Source: Cerasicoccus frondis (lineage in GTDB: Bacteria > Verrucomicrobiota > Verrucomicrobiia > Opitutales > Cerasicoccaceae). From it: 50,017 nt of DNA. The notes beneath the pieces were generated by a model that had not been told where the DNA came from, did not search any database, and saw nothing but the letters and a program-made list of their open reading frames with translations. A program made the translations under genes and the position numbers. Of the stretch, positions 1 to 8,858 are shown piece after piece. Position 1 is the first letter of the stretch; each line of letters opens with the position of its first letter. The stretch spans positions 1-50,017 of the forward strand of contig JAVDPC010000026.1 of the NCBI GenBank assembly GCA_031296915.1. The letters are read 5' to 3'.

Positions 1-60
1 ATGACATCTTCCACAAAATTAATCAATTTTGCAATAAACTAAGCTAACGGAACACTAGGG

Positions 61-306
61 AGTGTTTTCCAATTAAAGCTTTTGATGGCGGCATGGATTT
101 TTTCCAGTCAGCGAGGCATCTGAGGTTGAATAGGCTGGAAGCCGATAACGAAGCTGATGGGAAAAGCCATCCGGGGCCTGAACGGTCAAAATGAAAGGTC
201 GCAGCGTTAGCTTTTCACTCACGCACTTGTAGTGCGCTTCGTTCAAGCCGCCTTGCGCTGCATTCATTTTTACTCGTTCCATCAACAGTTTTAATTGGAA
301 AACACT
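61..306. repeat. MITE-like element with 28-bp terminal inverted repeats (copy 1)
   Basis: Positions 61-88 and 279-306 are inverted repeats matching at 26 of 28 bases; the outer 17 bases (AGTGTTTTCCAATTAAA) match perfectly. The interior has no convincing gene. It contains a GGCTGGAAGCC string and the 19-base string AAGCCGCCTTGCGCTGCAT (245-263), which recurs exactly in a similar element at 33717-33988. The shared layout suggests a non-autonomous mobile or palindromic repeat family. No flanking target duplication was established. Confidence 0.6.
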
Positions 307-383
307 ACCTAGTCGTCCAAGCTAAAAATGGGGTCCTTACCTGGAAGATCATCAAGTGATTACAAAGAACATAGCACGCTAAA

Positions 384-400
384 GTTGCATTAAATTGCAT
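384..400 (+). promoter_or_regulatory. LacI-type operator-like site upstream of the PA14/SSS genes
   Basis: The site reads GTTGCATTAAATTGCAT and lies 118 bases before the ATG at 518. It matches the motif found in front of the LacI gene, the GH genes and the PEP-CTERM gene. TTGCA and TGCAA arms separated by six bases match the geometry of LacI-family operators. Binding by the local regulator is inferred. Confidence 0.55.
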
Positions 401-517
401 TTTAGCTTGCTGCTAGAAAAATTTCTGCTTCAATAGAGTGATGATCGGTGCAGGAGATCCTGTATCGGCGCTTTGTCAATTTCATCAACCCCACTTCAAT
501 CGATTGCTCTATCCCCC

Positions 518-1618
518 ATGAGTAAGCCCAAGAGCCGCAAGTCTGTTTACATTGTATTAGTCATTAGTTTTTTCGCTCATGTCTTTGGGCTGGGCGTGTT
601 GGGCGGCGTGATTATTTGGGAGAATTCCCGGTCTGAGGCGCCAGAGTTGGAAGCGCCGACGGTGATCGAACCTCCTGCTCCACCACAGCGTTTTGCGGTG
701 TCTTTGACCAACGACAGCCTGAAGCCCACGAAGTCGCGTATCGCCGTGCAGGACATTCAGATGACGGATCTCGAATCGGTGGACCTCAGTGTGCCGACGA
801 CCAATACCCGGGTCGGCTTCGGCGGCTTTGGGGCGGGGGGGCTTGGCATCTCGGCAGACATGCCGAAGCTGACGCTGGAGTCTCTGTTCGGCAATACACA
901 GTCGGGAGGCGTGGAGTTGGCGGGCGCTTTTTTCGATCTCAAACAGACTGCTTCGCGCAAACCAAGGGAAGTGGATTATGCCGACTTCGTGCGTCGCTAC
1001 ACCTCGGGTTCCTGGTCGATGTCTCAGCTGCAGCGTTTCTACCAGGCGGATCGCAAGCTCTACGCGACGACGTTGCTGATTCCGCATCGGATGGCGGATC
1101 AGGCGCCGGAAGCCTTTGGCGTGGCGGGGGAGGTCCAGCCATCCCAATGGCTCGCACACTACGAGGGTAAGATTACGCCGCCGTTCAGTGGTAAATTCCG
1201 CTTTTGGGGCTTTGCCGACGATGTGCTCATTGTGCGCGTCAATGGGCGCGTGGTGCTCGATGGCTCCTTTCATGAAGGCGAATACACGGATTGGCGCTCG
1301 TGTGAGCCCGATTTGAATCGCAAATACAACATCGGTAATGGAGCCCTGGCGGTGGGTGACTGGATTCACGTGCAGGAGGGGCGGCAACTGAAGATCGAAA
1401 TCCTCATTGGCGAGCGTCCGGGGGGGCACTTCTCGACTTACTTGCTCGTCGAAGAAAAGGGCAAGGAATACCCGCAGGGGCAGGATGGACGCCCGATATT
1501 GCCGATCTTTAAGATGACCCCCTTGCCGCCAGGCTTTGAGCAGCAATTGCTCGCGGAGATCGGCAATGAACGCGGCTTGATGAGTCTCGATGGGCCTTGC
1601 TTTGCCCGCATCCAGTAA
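518..1618 (+). CDS. Membrane-anchored periplasmic protein with Pro-rich linker and PA14-like domain
   Basis: The protein has a short basic N-terminus (MSKPKSRKS), one membrane segment at about residues 9-33, then a proline-rich stretch (EAPTVIEPPAPPQ) resembling the N-terminus of TonB-type proteins, and a Gly-rich linker. From about residue 205 to 320 there is a PA14-like beta-sandwich (HYEGKITPPFSGKFRFWG, then FADDVLIVRVNGRVVLDGS). This predicts an inner-membrane protein facing the periplasm that may bind carbohydrate. It sits 29 bases upstream of the sugar symporter gene, probably in one operon, with an operator-like site at 384-400. A TTG at 473 in the same frame would add 15 residues; I prefer the ATG at 518 because it gives a compact basic N-terminus before the membrane segment. 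The precise role is unknown. Confidence 0.6.
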   Translation: MSKPKSRKSVYIVLVISFFAHVFGLGVLGGVIIWENSRSEAPELEAPTVIEPPAPPQRFAVSLTNDSLKPTKSRIAVQDIQMTDLESVDLSVPTTNTRVGFGGFGAGGLGISADMPKLTLESLFGNTQSGGVELAGAFFDLKQTASRKPREVDYADFVRRYTSGSWSMSQLQRFYQADRKLYATTLLIPHRMADQAPEAFGVAGEVQPSQWLAHYEGKITPPFSGKFRFWGFADDVLIVRVNGRVVLDGSFHEGEYTDWRSCEPDLNRKYNIGNGALAVGDWIHVQEGRQLKIEILIGERPGGHFSTYLLVEEKGKEYPQGQDGRPILPIFKMTPLPPGFEQQLLAEIGNERGLMSLDGPCFARIQ

Positions 1619-1647
1619 ACGGATCGTAACCCTACCTCTTTTGTTTT

Positions 1648-3570
1648 ATGAGCACGCTTGATGTTATCCTCTTTTTTGTGTCCGTAATTGGCGTCATCGG
1701 CTTTGGCCTGTGGAAAAGCAGTGACCGTGGCGAGAAACCGAAGGACGCCAGCGACTATTTCTTGGCCGGGCGGGGGCTCTCCTGGTGGCTGGTCGGCTTC
1801 TCGCTGATTGCGGCCAACATATCCACAGAGCAATTCGTGGGCATGTCCGGGCAGGCGGCGGATTGGCTGGGGCTTGCCATTGCATCTTATGAATGGATGG
1901 CGGCCATCACGCTGGTCGTGATCGCGTTCCTGTTCCTGCCGCGACTGTTGCGGTGTGGCATTTACACGGTGCCGGAATTCTTGGAGTACCGCTATGGCGT
2001 GCTGTCGCGCATCATCATGGCCATTGCGACGATGGTTATTTTGGTCGGCGTGCCAACGGCTTCAGTGATCTACTCGGGAGCCAAGGTAATCAGCGTCTTT
2101 TTCACGGACGTTTCCCTGCTGGGGCTCAACTTGGGCGACCTCGGGGTGGGCTGCTGGATCATTGCCATCGCGGCGGCGGCTTATGTGTTTATTGGTGGAC
2201 TGAAAGCCTGTGCCTGGACGGATTTGATCTGGGGCTCGGCGCTGATCCTGGGGGGAGCGATGGTGATGTGGCTCGCGTTTCAAACCTTGGCGGAAATGCC
2301 CGCAAAGGAGCTCATGGCCAACAAGGTCCAGAGTTCCAAGGTGACCCTGGAGGAGCTCGAAACGGCGGGCCCAATTGCGCGCTTGTTTCACCTGACGGAT
2401 GGCCCCGCAGCAACGGGAGAGAATGGCGCAGGCGGCAAAATGCACATGATCCGGCCAGCTGACGACGCCTCTATTCCGTGGACGGCGCTGCTCATTGGCC
2501 TGTGGATCCCGAACTTCTTTTACTGGGGCCTGAATCAATACATCATGCAGCGCACGTTGGGTTCGAAGTCACTCGCCGAGGGGCAAAAGGGCATCGTGTT
2601 TGCGGCGGGTTTGAAGCTGCTGATTCCGTTCATTGTCGTGATCCCGGGCATTCTGGCGTATCACCTGTTCAACGAGGATTTGCAGGCGCAGGCTCGGCAG
2701 AAAAACGCGCCAATACTTGAGCTGGTCGAAGCCAATCAAGACGTCATCATTCCCTTTAGCATCGACTATGCGCGGCTGAATCAGAGTGAGGCGCAGGCGG
2801 TCGTTCGGCACAATGCACAGCGGTTAAATGCAACAGTGGAGGCGCCAGCGGACGCAGCGGCATTGGTGGCGCAAAACAGCGCTTTGCTCGCACAGGCGCA
2901 GCCGGACCAGGTCGGCGTGAAGCTGGTGGGCTACGACTACGATTCCGCCTTTCCCACGCTGCTCAAAAACCTGCTCAAGCCGGGCCTTGCCTGGTTTGTG
3001 TTGGCGGCGATTTTTGGGGCGGTGGTTTCGTCGCTGGCGTCGATGCTCAACTCCGCTTCAACGATCGCCACGATGGACCTCTATGCGAAGGTGCGTAGGG
3101 GGGCAGGTCAACAGGAGTTGGTTCGCGCGGGCCGGGTGTTCGTGGTGCTGTTCGTGCTGGTTGCCGGTTTGATTGCGCCCAACTTGGGGAGCCCGCAGTT
3201 TGGCGGCATCTACAACTTCATCCAGGAGTTTCAGGGCTTCCTGAGCCCGGGCATCCTGGCCGTATTCCTGTTCGGCTTTCTGGCGAAGAAATGCCCACGC
3301 TACGCCGGTTGGTTGGGTATCCTGCTCAACGTGCTGCTCTATGGCGGCTTAAAGATTGTGGCGCCGGAAATTGCCTTCCTGAACCGCATGGCGATCTGCT
3401 TTGGCGTGGTGTGCGCCGTGCTGCTAGCCCTGACCTTGCTCAACCCGCTCAAGCAACCCGTGTCGCTGCCAACGAACGCGCAAATCGAGCTGACCAGCTC
3501 GCGCCCGGCGAAGCTGTGGGGCATCGTCGTTGTCGTGGCGACGCTCGCGCTCTACGTCCTCTTCTGGTAA
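1648..3570 (+). CDS. SSS-family sodium/sugar symporter (SGLT-like)
   Basis: This 640-residue multi-spanning membrane protein belongs to the sodium:solute symporter family. Diagnostic stretches are DYFLAGRGLSWWLVGFSLIA near residue 33, the signature region GIYTVPEFLEYRYG near 105, and NQYIMQRTLGSKSLAEGQ near 300. The wording of the first and third resembles SGLT/vSGLT sugar carriers more than proline or pantothenate carriers. Two hydrophilic insertions, about residues 215-275 and 350-435, make it longer than bacterial relatives of 500-550 residues. It follows the PA14-like gene closely and shares its upstream operator-like site, so uptake of glucose or short glucans released by the neighbouring enzymes is the likely role. 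The substrate is inferred, not shown. Confidence 0.85.
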   Translation: MSTLDVILFFVSVIGVIGFGLWKSSDRGEKPKDASDYFLAGRGLSWWLVGFSLIAANISTEQFVGMSGQAADWLGLAIASYEWMAAITLVVIAFLFLPRLLRCGIYTVPEFLEYRYGVLSRIIMAIATMVILVGVPTASVIYSGAKVISVFFTDVSLLGLNLGDLGVGCWIIAIAAAAYVFIGGLKACAWTDLIWGSALILGGAMVMWLAFQTLAEMPAKELMANKVQSSKVTLEELETAGPIARLFHLTDGPAATGENGAGGKMHMIRPADDASIPWTALLIGLWIPNFFYWGLNQYIMQRTLGSKSLAEGQKGIVFAAGLKLLIPFIVVIPGILAYHLFNEDLQAQARQKNAPILELVEANQDVIIPFSIDYARLNQSEAQAVVRHNAQRLNATVEAPADAAALVAQNSALLAQAQPDQVGVKLVGYDYDSAFPTLLKNLLKPGLAWFVLAAIFGAVVSSLASMLNSASTIATMDLYAKVRRGAGQQELVRAGRVFVVLFVLVAGLIAPNLGSPQFGGIYNFIQEFQGFLSPGILAVFLFGFLAKKCPRYAGWLGILLNVLLYGGLKIVAPEIAFLNRMAICFGVVCAVLLALTLLNPLKQPVSLPTNAQIELTSSRPAKLWGIVVVVATLALYVLFW

Positions 3571-4414
3571 TCAGGCAGGCAGCGTGCCGCTACGTTTGGG
3601 TGTAAACCACCCTCGCTGGGTGCATAACATACCGCATCGCGGCGTAAAGCCGCTCCTACGTGGCGCCGGCACTAAATTGTAGGAGCGGCTTTACGCCGCG
3701 ATGTGTCGTTGGCGAACCCCGAGGGGGGGGGGGTAAATCGGGCAAAAAATGTGGCAAAGAACGCATGGGAATCCCCGGCAGAAAGCGGACAGGCTTTTCG
3801 CTGGGCGAGGGGGCGTCGCATGGATGATGGCTGGCGGAGCAGTTAAGCAGGCTGCGCGCTTCAGTTTTAAACTGTCACGTGCAAGCCATCTGCCTAATGG
3901 GCAAAACTAAGGCTGCAACTGCAGGTTGCCGGACCAGTGGTACGCGGGGTTGCCCGCTCAACTGTGACATCGATGCGCGTGCGTCGCCAGTGTTGCTCCA
4001 GGCATGGAGAACGCGGATTAAAGCCTCGCGGCGTCGCGAATTGATTTTATCGCGAATGGGCCTCGATACGGCTACGGCGCGGCGCATCTTCAGATGAGCA
4101 GGGTCGGGGACACTGCGTTTGCAGCGTCCCATAGAGCTAGATGGGAGTGTGGTGTTTCATGGCGGAATGATGGTGTTGGGATGGCTAAAAGTAGGGCGCG
4201 GTCACGCTGGCAGGGCAGGCTTTCGCAATCAAGTGGAGCTTGCCAATGGGCAAATCAAGCGGACCAGTGGGCGCTGGTTTAAGGATGGCTTGAATACTAA
4301 CAGACTGCGTCTGCGCGCCAAATAAAAAGTGCACGCTTGAGCATTTTATTAGTGAGTAGCTTTCACTATTAACTCGTGCTGATAATCAACGAGTTGCAGA
4401 GCGGATCGGGCCGC
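3571..4414. other. Intergenic region with a REP-like palindrome and no convincing gene
   Basis: This 844-base gap holds the palindrome at 3635-3703 and an 11-base G run (3723-3733). Several short open frames of 60-85 codons occur on both strands from about 3875 to 4325, but none has a recognisable domain. Phrases such as AATGGGCAAA followed by GGACCAGTGG occur twice (near 3896-3940 and 4244-4269), suggesting decayed repeat sequence. It may be a gene remnant. Confidence 0.4.
3635..3703. repeat. Perfect 25-bp inverted repeat, REP-like hairpin
   Basis: Arms 3635-3659 and 3679-3703 are perfect reverse complements (CATCGCGGCGTAAAGCCGCT then CCTAC), separated by 19 bases. The core GTAGGAGCGGCTTTACGCCG resembles REP palindromes seen in intergenic regions of several proteobacterial and verrucomicrobial genomes. 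It lies 65 bases after the symporter stop, so it could also stabilise the 3' end of that transcript. There is no T-run, so a classic terminator is less likely. Confidence 0.7.
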
Positions 4415-5071
4415 TCAGGTTAGCCGGATGCGACGAATTTGCGGGTTGCCGCGGTCATCCTGGTAGAGAACGCAAAAGATTTTCATCGATGGCGCGAGAT
4501 ACCACGAGCTGGTGGAAAAAACACGGCCGTGGCCATTGATCTCGGCGGCGAAGGCGACTCCATCGTTGAACGGCTTATCCGAACTGGTGAGTGCTACGAC
4601 GTTGCGGTCATTGGATTCGACCAGAACCTGTTTTTTACCCAAGCGGATAATCACCGGTTCTTGCATGAAATTACAAATATAGACTGAGCCAGAGGGAAAG
4701 GCTGAAGCCGAGTCATCCAGGATCTCGTAGCGGTAGGCTGAGGCGCCGCCGCTGCGGGTCGCCTTGAGCAGGACGATGACGTCGCCAGACTTTTCGGGAA
4801 ACTGAATCGTGAGCACGGGCGTCTGCTCTACATCGGGTTGCGGTGGCTTCGCGTAGAGCGAAAGCTGGCGCGTGGCGGGGATGTTGAAGGGCTGAGAAAA
4901 ATTCGAGATTGAGACTGGCAGCGTCTGCGGCTCGCCGTTCTCCTGGAAATGAAGTGAGGTCAGGCCAGAGATTTGGGAGAGGCTCACGACGCGAAAACTG
5001 TCCGCCATTGCGCTGGTGCACAGGCCAAGAAGCGCGAGGATGAGGATTTTGCTGCTGCGAGGGAAAAGCAT
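4415..5071 (-). CDS. Secreted protein of unknown function, partner of the prepilin-like protein
   Basis: The ATG at 5071 gives a clean signal peptide (MLFPRSSKILILALLGLCTS, cut near AMA-DS). An in-frame start 25 codons upstream would put a non-hydrophobic leader in front of it, so I reject that start. The mature part, about 195 residues, is beta-rich, without cysteine motifs or a family I recognise. It includes segments on numeric values and 'pleasant' beta-hairpins such as SGDVIVLLKATRSGGASAYR. It begins 19 bases after the stop of the giant prepilin-like gene, so the two are almost certainly co-transcribed and likely act together at the envelope. Small secreted proteins in this position are typical next to such prepilin-like genes in Verrucomicrobiota, but I cannot assign a function. 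Confidence 0.55.
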   Translation of the reverse strand: MLFPRSSKILILALLGLCTSAMADSFRVVSLSQISGLTSLHFQENGEPQTLPVSISNFSQPFNIPATRQLSLYAKPPQPDVEQTPVLTIQFPEKSGDVIVLLKATRSGGASAYRYEILDDSASAFPSGSVYICNFMQEPVIIRLGKKQVLVESNDRNVVALTSSDKPFNDGVAFAAEINGHGRVFSTSSWYLAPSMKIFCVLYQDDRGNPQIRRIRLT

Positions 5072-5090
5072 AGTTATCACGATAAAAAAG

Positions 5091-8000
5091 TTAGACCTCG
5101 TCCTTGGACAGCCAGCGGAAGCTGATGATTTTGAACTCGCGGCCAAAGCGTTCGGCGGTGCTGCCAGTGGTGGGCGTTTCCCAGCGTTTGGGCCCGGTGG
5201 CGTCGGTTGAGCCCACGTAGTTCGTCTGCCGCTGGACGACGGCCTCGCACCAGGCTTCGGTCACGGTTCCATCTACGTCGCGGACATCGCCATAGGAGCG
5301 GATGATGAAAGTCTCGGAGCGTGCGCTGAGTACGGGGATGATGGGCTTGAGGAGCTCGGCCTGTGTGATGTAGCCCGGCAAGCCCTCGTTGCGGTCGCCC
5401 AGTAAGGTATCTGGCGAGGCTAGCCGCGTGATGGCGGCGATGTCCTCGCTGGTGACGGTGTTTGAGTCGAAGCGGGTTTGCAGTGCGTCGTTGAGCGCGC
5501 CTTCGTCGGCCGAAGTGTTGAGCCCGGCTTCGTCGATGGCGGCTTGCACGGCGCCTTTGGTGTTGTAGGCGTCGCGATTGGAAATCTCGCGGTTGAAGAA
5601 TTGACCAAGGGACAGGAATGGCCCGCGCGCCTTGACCTGGGCGACGATTTCCTTGGCCAGGCCCTGGATCTGCGCGTCTGACAGCGAACGAAAGCCACTC
5701 CACAGCGCAGCATTGGCCGATTGGTAATTGCCGGACTGGCTCTCGGCCGAAGCGCCAGCGGGGAAAGTCTTGGAAATGACGGGCGTGCGCTCCGCGTCGG
5801 TTTCCTCGGCGAAATTGCCCACATTGAGGTCGTTGTACATGACTGCCTTGCCACGGGAGGAGGAGAGCATGGCGGCCCAGGCGTCCACCGAGGTGGAGTT
5901 GATGTTGAAGGCGCCTTTCACGCCGAGAAATGCGGCTAGCCGGAGGTAGGCCTCACCCGGAGTTTCCTCAATGATTTCGGCAACGGATTCACGAGATTGA
6001 TCCTCGGGAACGAGCAGTTCATAGGCTGGGTTGATCTGCGAATCTTCGCCGTCCAGAAAGTCGTCCAGCAGTTGGCTGGAATCCTTCTGATTCAGCGCGA
6101 AGGCGCCGCCATTGTCGGCCAGTCCGCTAAAGTAATAGCTGTCGAATAGCGTGCTGTTGAGGAAGTAAGAGCGGTCGACGTTGTAGGCGCCGTCCCAGAC
6201 CTCGTCGGGCTCCAGCATGGGGTGGAGGAACCCGTTGCCGACCGCGCGATTGTAGACGGGGCCCATGCTCCGGCGCTGGGGATCGCTGGCGGCGAGTTCG
6301 CTGGGCGGAGTGTCCTCGCTGAAAAAGTTGGTGTATTGGTAGATGAGGTGCTCGTAGTCTCGCCCTAGCGGCGCATGCTCAAGCTGACCAATGGAGAGCA
6401 TCGGCGCGACAGGGAGTTCCTTGGCGACGTTGGAGTAAACCAAGTCAGGGCCTGAGCGGAAGAATGCGCGGTTTGTGTTTGGGTCGTATTGGAGGTAATC
6501 GCCAGAGGCCACCGCGCCGTCAAAGGTGATGCGAAAAGGCGCCATTGCCAGGGAGTCTTCGTCAGCGATTTCAGAGTAAAAGTAAGCGTTTGCCGGGTCG
6601 GTGAAGAGACCGGGCTTACCCAAGCCATCAGCCTCATCCACGCCGCGAACAGAAAGTGTGACGGAGAAAACTGGGCTTAGCCCAGTGAAGTTATTGGAGA
6701 GATCCAAGAGATCTGGCAACGAGGCGAAATTGATCGTCTCTTCATGAATGTATTCTTCTGGAAGAAATTCGGAACTGATCGGGGTGGGAGAGTTGACGTG
6801 GAAAACGCCTGCTTGCTGACGGTCGTGCCCTTCGGCTCCGGCATTAAACTTGAAGATGAATTTATTGGACTGCGGCTTAAAGCGCAGGTGTATCTTGCCT
6901 GAGCCAAAGGCTAGCAGCTTGGTGTCCGGCCACGCCATTGAGTTGGGTTGCTGGAGGCTGCGCTTGAGCAGAGGCGAGAATAGTCCCATGATGCCTTCGC
7001 TGAAATTGCCAGTAGATGGCTGTGCGCGTCTGGCGTTGCCCCCGGAGGCGTCACCCCAGAAAATGTCTCGATCCGCATAGGAGAAGTAGAGTTTGCCGTC
7101 ATATTCTCCATGGAACTGGCTGAGCGTGTTGATGCGCATTTCGCCCGGTGGAATGATGAGCTCGCCTTCTTCGCCGTTGGAGCTGTCCAGCGAAATAATT
7201 TCTCCGGCCCACATCCAGAATATCTCGTCGAAATCTTTGTAAGAAGCGCCACCGTCAAATGAGAATTCCATTTCGGGAAAGGCGGCCAAGACATTTAAGG
7301 CGGCCTTCTTGTCGAAAGGCATGCGCAGGGTGACGTTGTAAGGGTTCCAGACGTAGATTACTGGCGTGACCATGAGGTAGACTATCTTGTCATTGCTTTG
7401 GTGGTCGGTGTTTGGCGGGCCATTGGCTGGGTTGGCGTCCAGGTACTGCTCGTCGGGATTGTAGGGCATGCCGTTCCATGTGTTGTAGCCCTTGTAAAGT
7501 GAGAAAATGTATTGGTAACGGACAACGACGGGCATCGGCGCATCGCCCTTTTTTTCGGGGGCAAGATCATTGTCTACTTCTGGTTTGACGTCCATGATGT
7601 CGTAGCGAGGTGCGCCATTGCTAGCGGCGTCGAGCATCAGGTAGCGGTTGTGAAAGCGCTGCACGTAGTCCCAGGTTGGGCCTGTTACGGTGGGAGCCGC
7701 CTCGGCGCCAAGGTGGAAGAGCGGCTTGGGCTCATCGGGTGAGGTGAGGAAGCTTTCGGGCAAGTCGGCTTCAGCAAAGGCGAGGCTCAAGTCCTGGCGA
7801 AAGCCGCCGTTTTGCACATCGACGAGCAACCCGTGGCCGTAAGGGGTGATGGCGTTGAACTTGCCCTCGTAGGCATCAGCGTCGCCGAGTTCTTGAATCG
7901 CTGCAAGTTTGAGGATGTCGTGGCTGAAGAGGGCGTTGCTGTTGAGGTCGTCTTCGGTGAGGGTTTCCCAGCTTTCAATGGCGCGGAGATTGGCGCGGCT

Positions 8001-8756
8001 GTTGGAGGAAATCGCGTTCAGTTTGTCGATGTTCTGAATGGTCTCAGACTGGGATTCGCCATGGACATTGGCTTTTACGCCCTCGTCGCCAACCCAGTAG
8101 GCGAAGCCGCTTTCGCGCCAGTCGCTCGTGCTGTTGTCGATCGTTTCGCGCAGGGCGAAAACGTAGTCGGACTCCATGTTCGTCGAGTCGCCAACGGTGC
8201 CTTCTCCAACGAGCTTTACTGCGTTGCTTGAGTTGCGGTCAAAGGTTTTGGCGAGGGCAAGCAGCGCGTCGCCCTGAAGATTGGTTTCGCGGAAACCGCT
8301 GACGAGCCAACCGCGAAAAGAGTCGGGCTTGCCGTCGGATGCGTTGTTCAAAGTAGGGTCATCCGAGCGATCGGAAGCATTGTCCCAATCGAGGCTGTTC
8401 CAGGCGCCTGTCCAGTAGGGCTGTTGGACGTTGGCTGCGCCGTTTTCGTCGCCGAAACCATCGGTGTCGGGATTGGCGTCGAGGATCGCGGCGTTGGCGG
8501 AAATGCGTTGATCGGGCCCGAGCTCCTGCTGTAGTTGGCCGATGGCGACTTGCAGCCCGAAGAGGGCGTTTTGGCGGGCTAGGGATTGCTTCTGGGTGTG
8601 CAGCTCGGTGCTGAGCTCCACTCGCACTAGCGTCGCCATGGAGATCACGAGCAGGATCATCAGTGACATCAGCGTGAGGGCGATGACTAAGGCAAAGCCG
8701 TGCTGTGCGCTGTGTGTACTGTGTCTGGGGTGGGGGTGTTGGGGGGTAGTTTTCAT
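5091..8756 (-). CDS. Giant prepilin-like protein (Verru_Chthon cassette protein A-like)
   Basis: The ~1221-residue protein starts with a His/Pro-rich leader, then GFALVIALTLMSLMILLV (residues 20-37) as a prepilin/PilX-like hydrophobic helix. This is followed by a helical region with LARQNALFGLQVAIGQLQQ and GPDQRISA (about 58-87). That combination is characteristic of the large protein of the Verrucomicrobium/Chthoniobacter four-gene cassette; family membership is judged by eye. The consensus Glu at +5 of classic type IV pilins is absent, as in PilX-type minor pilins. The remaining 1100 residues are a large extracellular or periplasmic part without recognised enzymatic motifs. The other cassette members (B, C, D) are not in view. 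A TTG three codons upstream is a possible alternative start. It is probably transcribed with the genes at 8859-9347 and 4415-5071, placing it under the operator-like site at 9393-9409. Confidence 0.65.
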   Translation of the reverse strand: MKTTPQHPHPRHSTHSAQHGFALVIALTLMSLMILLVISMATLVRVELSTELHTQKQSLARQNALFGLQVAIGQLQQELGPDQRISANAAILDANPDTDGFGDENGAANVQQPYWTGAWNSLDWDNASDRSDDPTLNNASDGKPDSFRGWLVSGFRETNLQGDALLALAKTFDRNSSNAVKLVGEGTVGDSTNMESDYVFALRETIDNSTSDWRESGFAYWVGDEGVKANVHGESQSETIQNIDKLNAISSNSRANLRAIESWETLTEDDLNSNALFSHDILKLAAIQELGDADAYEGKFNAITPYGHGLLVDVQNGGFRQDLSLAFAEADLPESFLTSPDEPKPLFHLGAEAAPTVTGPTWDYVQRFHNRYLMLDAASNGAPRYDIMDVKPEVDNDLAPEKKGDAPMPVVVRYQYIFSLYKGYNTWNGMPYNPDEQYLDANPANGPPNTDHQSNDKIVYLMVTPVIYVWNPYNVTLRMPFDKKAALNVLAAFPEMEFSFDGGASYKDFDEIFWMWAGEIISLDSSNGEEGELIIPPGEMRINTLSQFHGEYDGKLYFSYADRDIFWGDASGGNARRAQPSTGNFSEGIMGLFSPLLKRSLQQPNSMAWPDTKLLAFGSGKIHLRFKPQSNKFIFKFNAGAEGHDRQQAGVFHVNSPTPISSEFLPEEYIHEETINFASLPDLLDLSNNFTGLSPVFSVTLSVRGVDEADGLGKPGLFTDPANAYFYSEIADEDSLAMAPFRITFDGAVASGDYLQYDPNTNRAFFRSGPDLVYSNVAKELPVAPMLSIGQLEHAPLGRDYEHLIYQYTNFFSEDTPPSELAASDPQRRSMGPVYNRAVGNGFLHPMLEPDEVWDGAYNVDRSYFLNSTLFDSYYFSGLADNGGAFALNQKDSSQLLDDFLDGEDSQINPAYELLVPEDQSRESVAEIIEETPGEAYLRLAAFLGVKGAFNINSTSVDAWAAMLSSSRGKAVMYNDLNVGNFAEETDAERTPVISKTFPAGASAESQSGNYQSANAALWSGFRSLSDAQIQGLAKEIVAQVKARGPFLSLGQFFNREISNRDAYNTKGAVQAAIDEAGLNTSADEGALNDALQTRFDSNTVTSEDIAAITRLASPDTLLGDRNEGLPGYITQAELLKPIIPVLSARSETFIIRSYGDVRDVDGTVTEAWCEAVVQRQTNYVGSTDATGPKRWETPTTGSTAERFGREFKIISFRWLSKDEV

Positions 8757-8807
8757 CACGGACAACGAAATGGCCGGAAGGAATGTGTCTTGAGCTTAAC
8801 GCATGCA

Positions 8808-8844
8808 GCGCGGCTTGTCGTTATAAAACGTTCGCAAGCCGCGC
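8808..8844. other. Stem-loop between the TPR-like and prepilin-like genes
   Basis: GCGCGGCTTG (8808-8817) and CAAGCCGCGC (8835-8844) form a perfect 10-bp stem with a 17-base loop. It lies just beyond the stop of the upstream minus-strand gene. There is no T-run, so it may be a partial terminator or mRNA-processing hairpin that sets different levels of the two genes. Confidence 0.5.
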
Positions 8845-8858
8845 GATTGCTCCGAAAA

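Noticed and set aside
73..285. A 70-codon frame on the minus strand
   Set aside because: It lies wholly within the inverted-repeat element, has no ribosome-binding site or known domain, and is best seen as a chance frame.
557..1546. A 329-codon frame on the minus strand opposite the PA14-like gene
   Set aside because: It is Arg/His-rich with no domain, and the opposite strand encodes a good membrane protein; it is a reading-frame shadow.
3875..4325. Small overlapping ORFs as real genes
   Set aside because: They are short, on both strands, without start signals or domains, in a repeat-rich gap.
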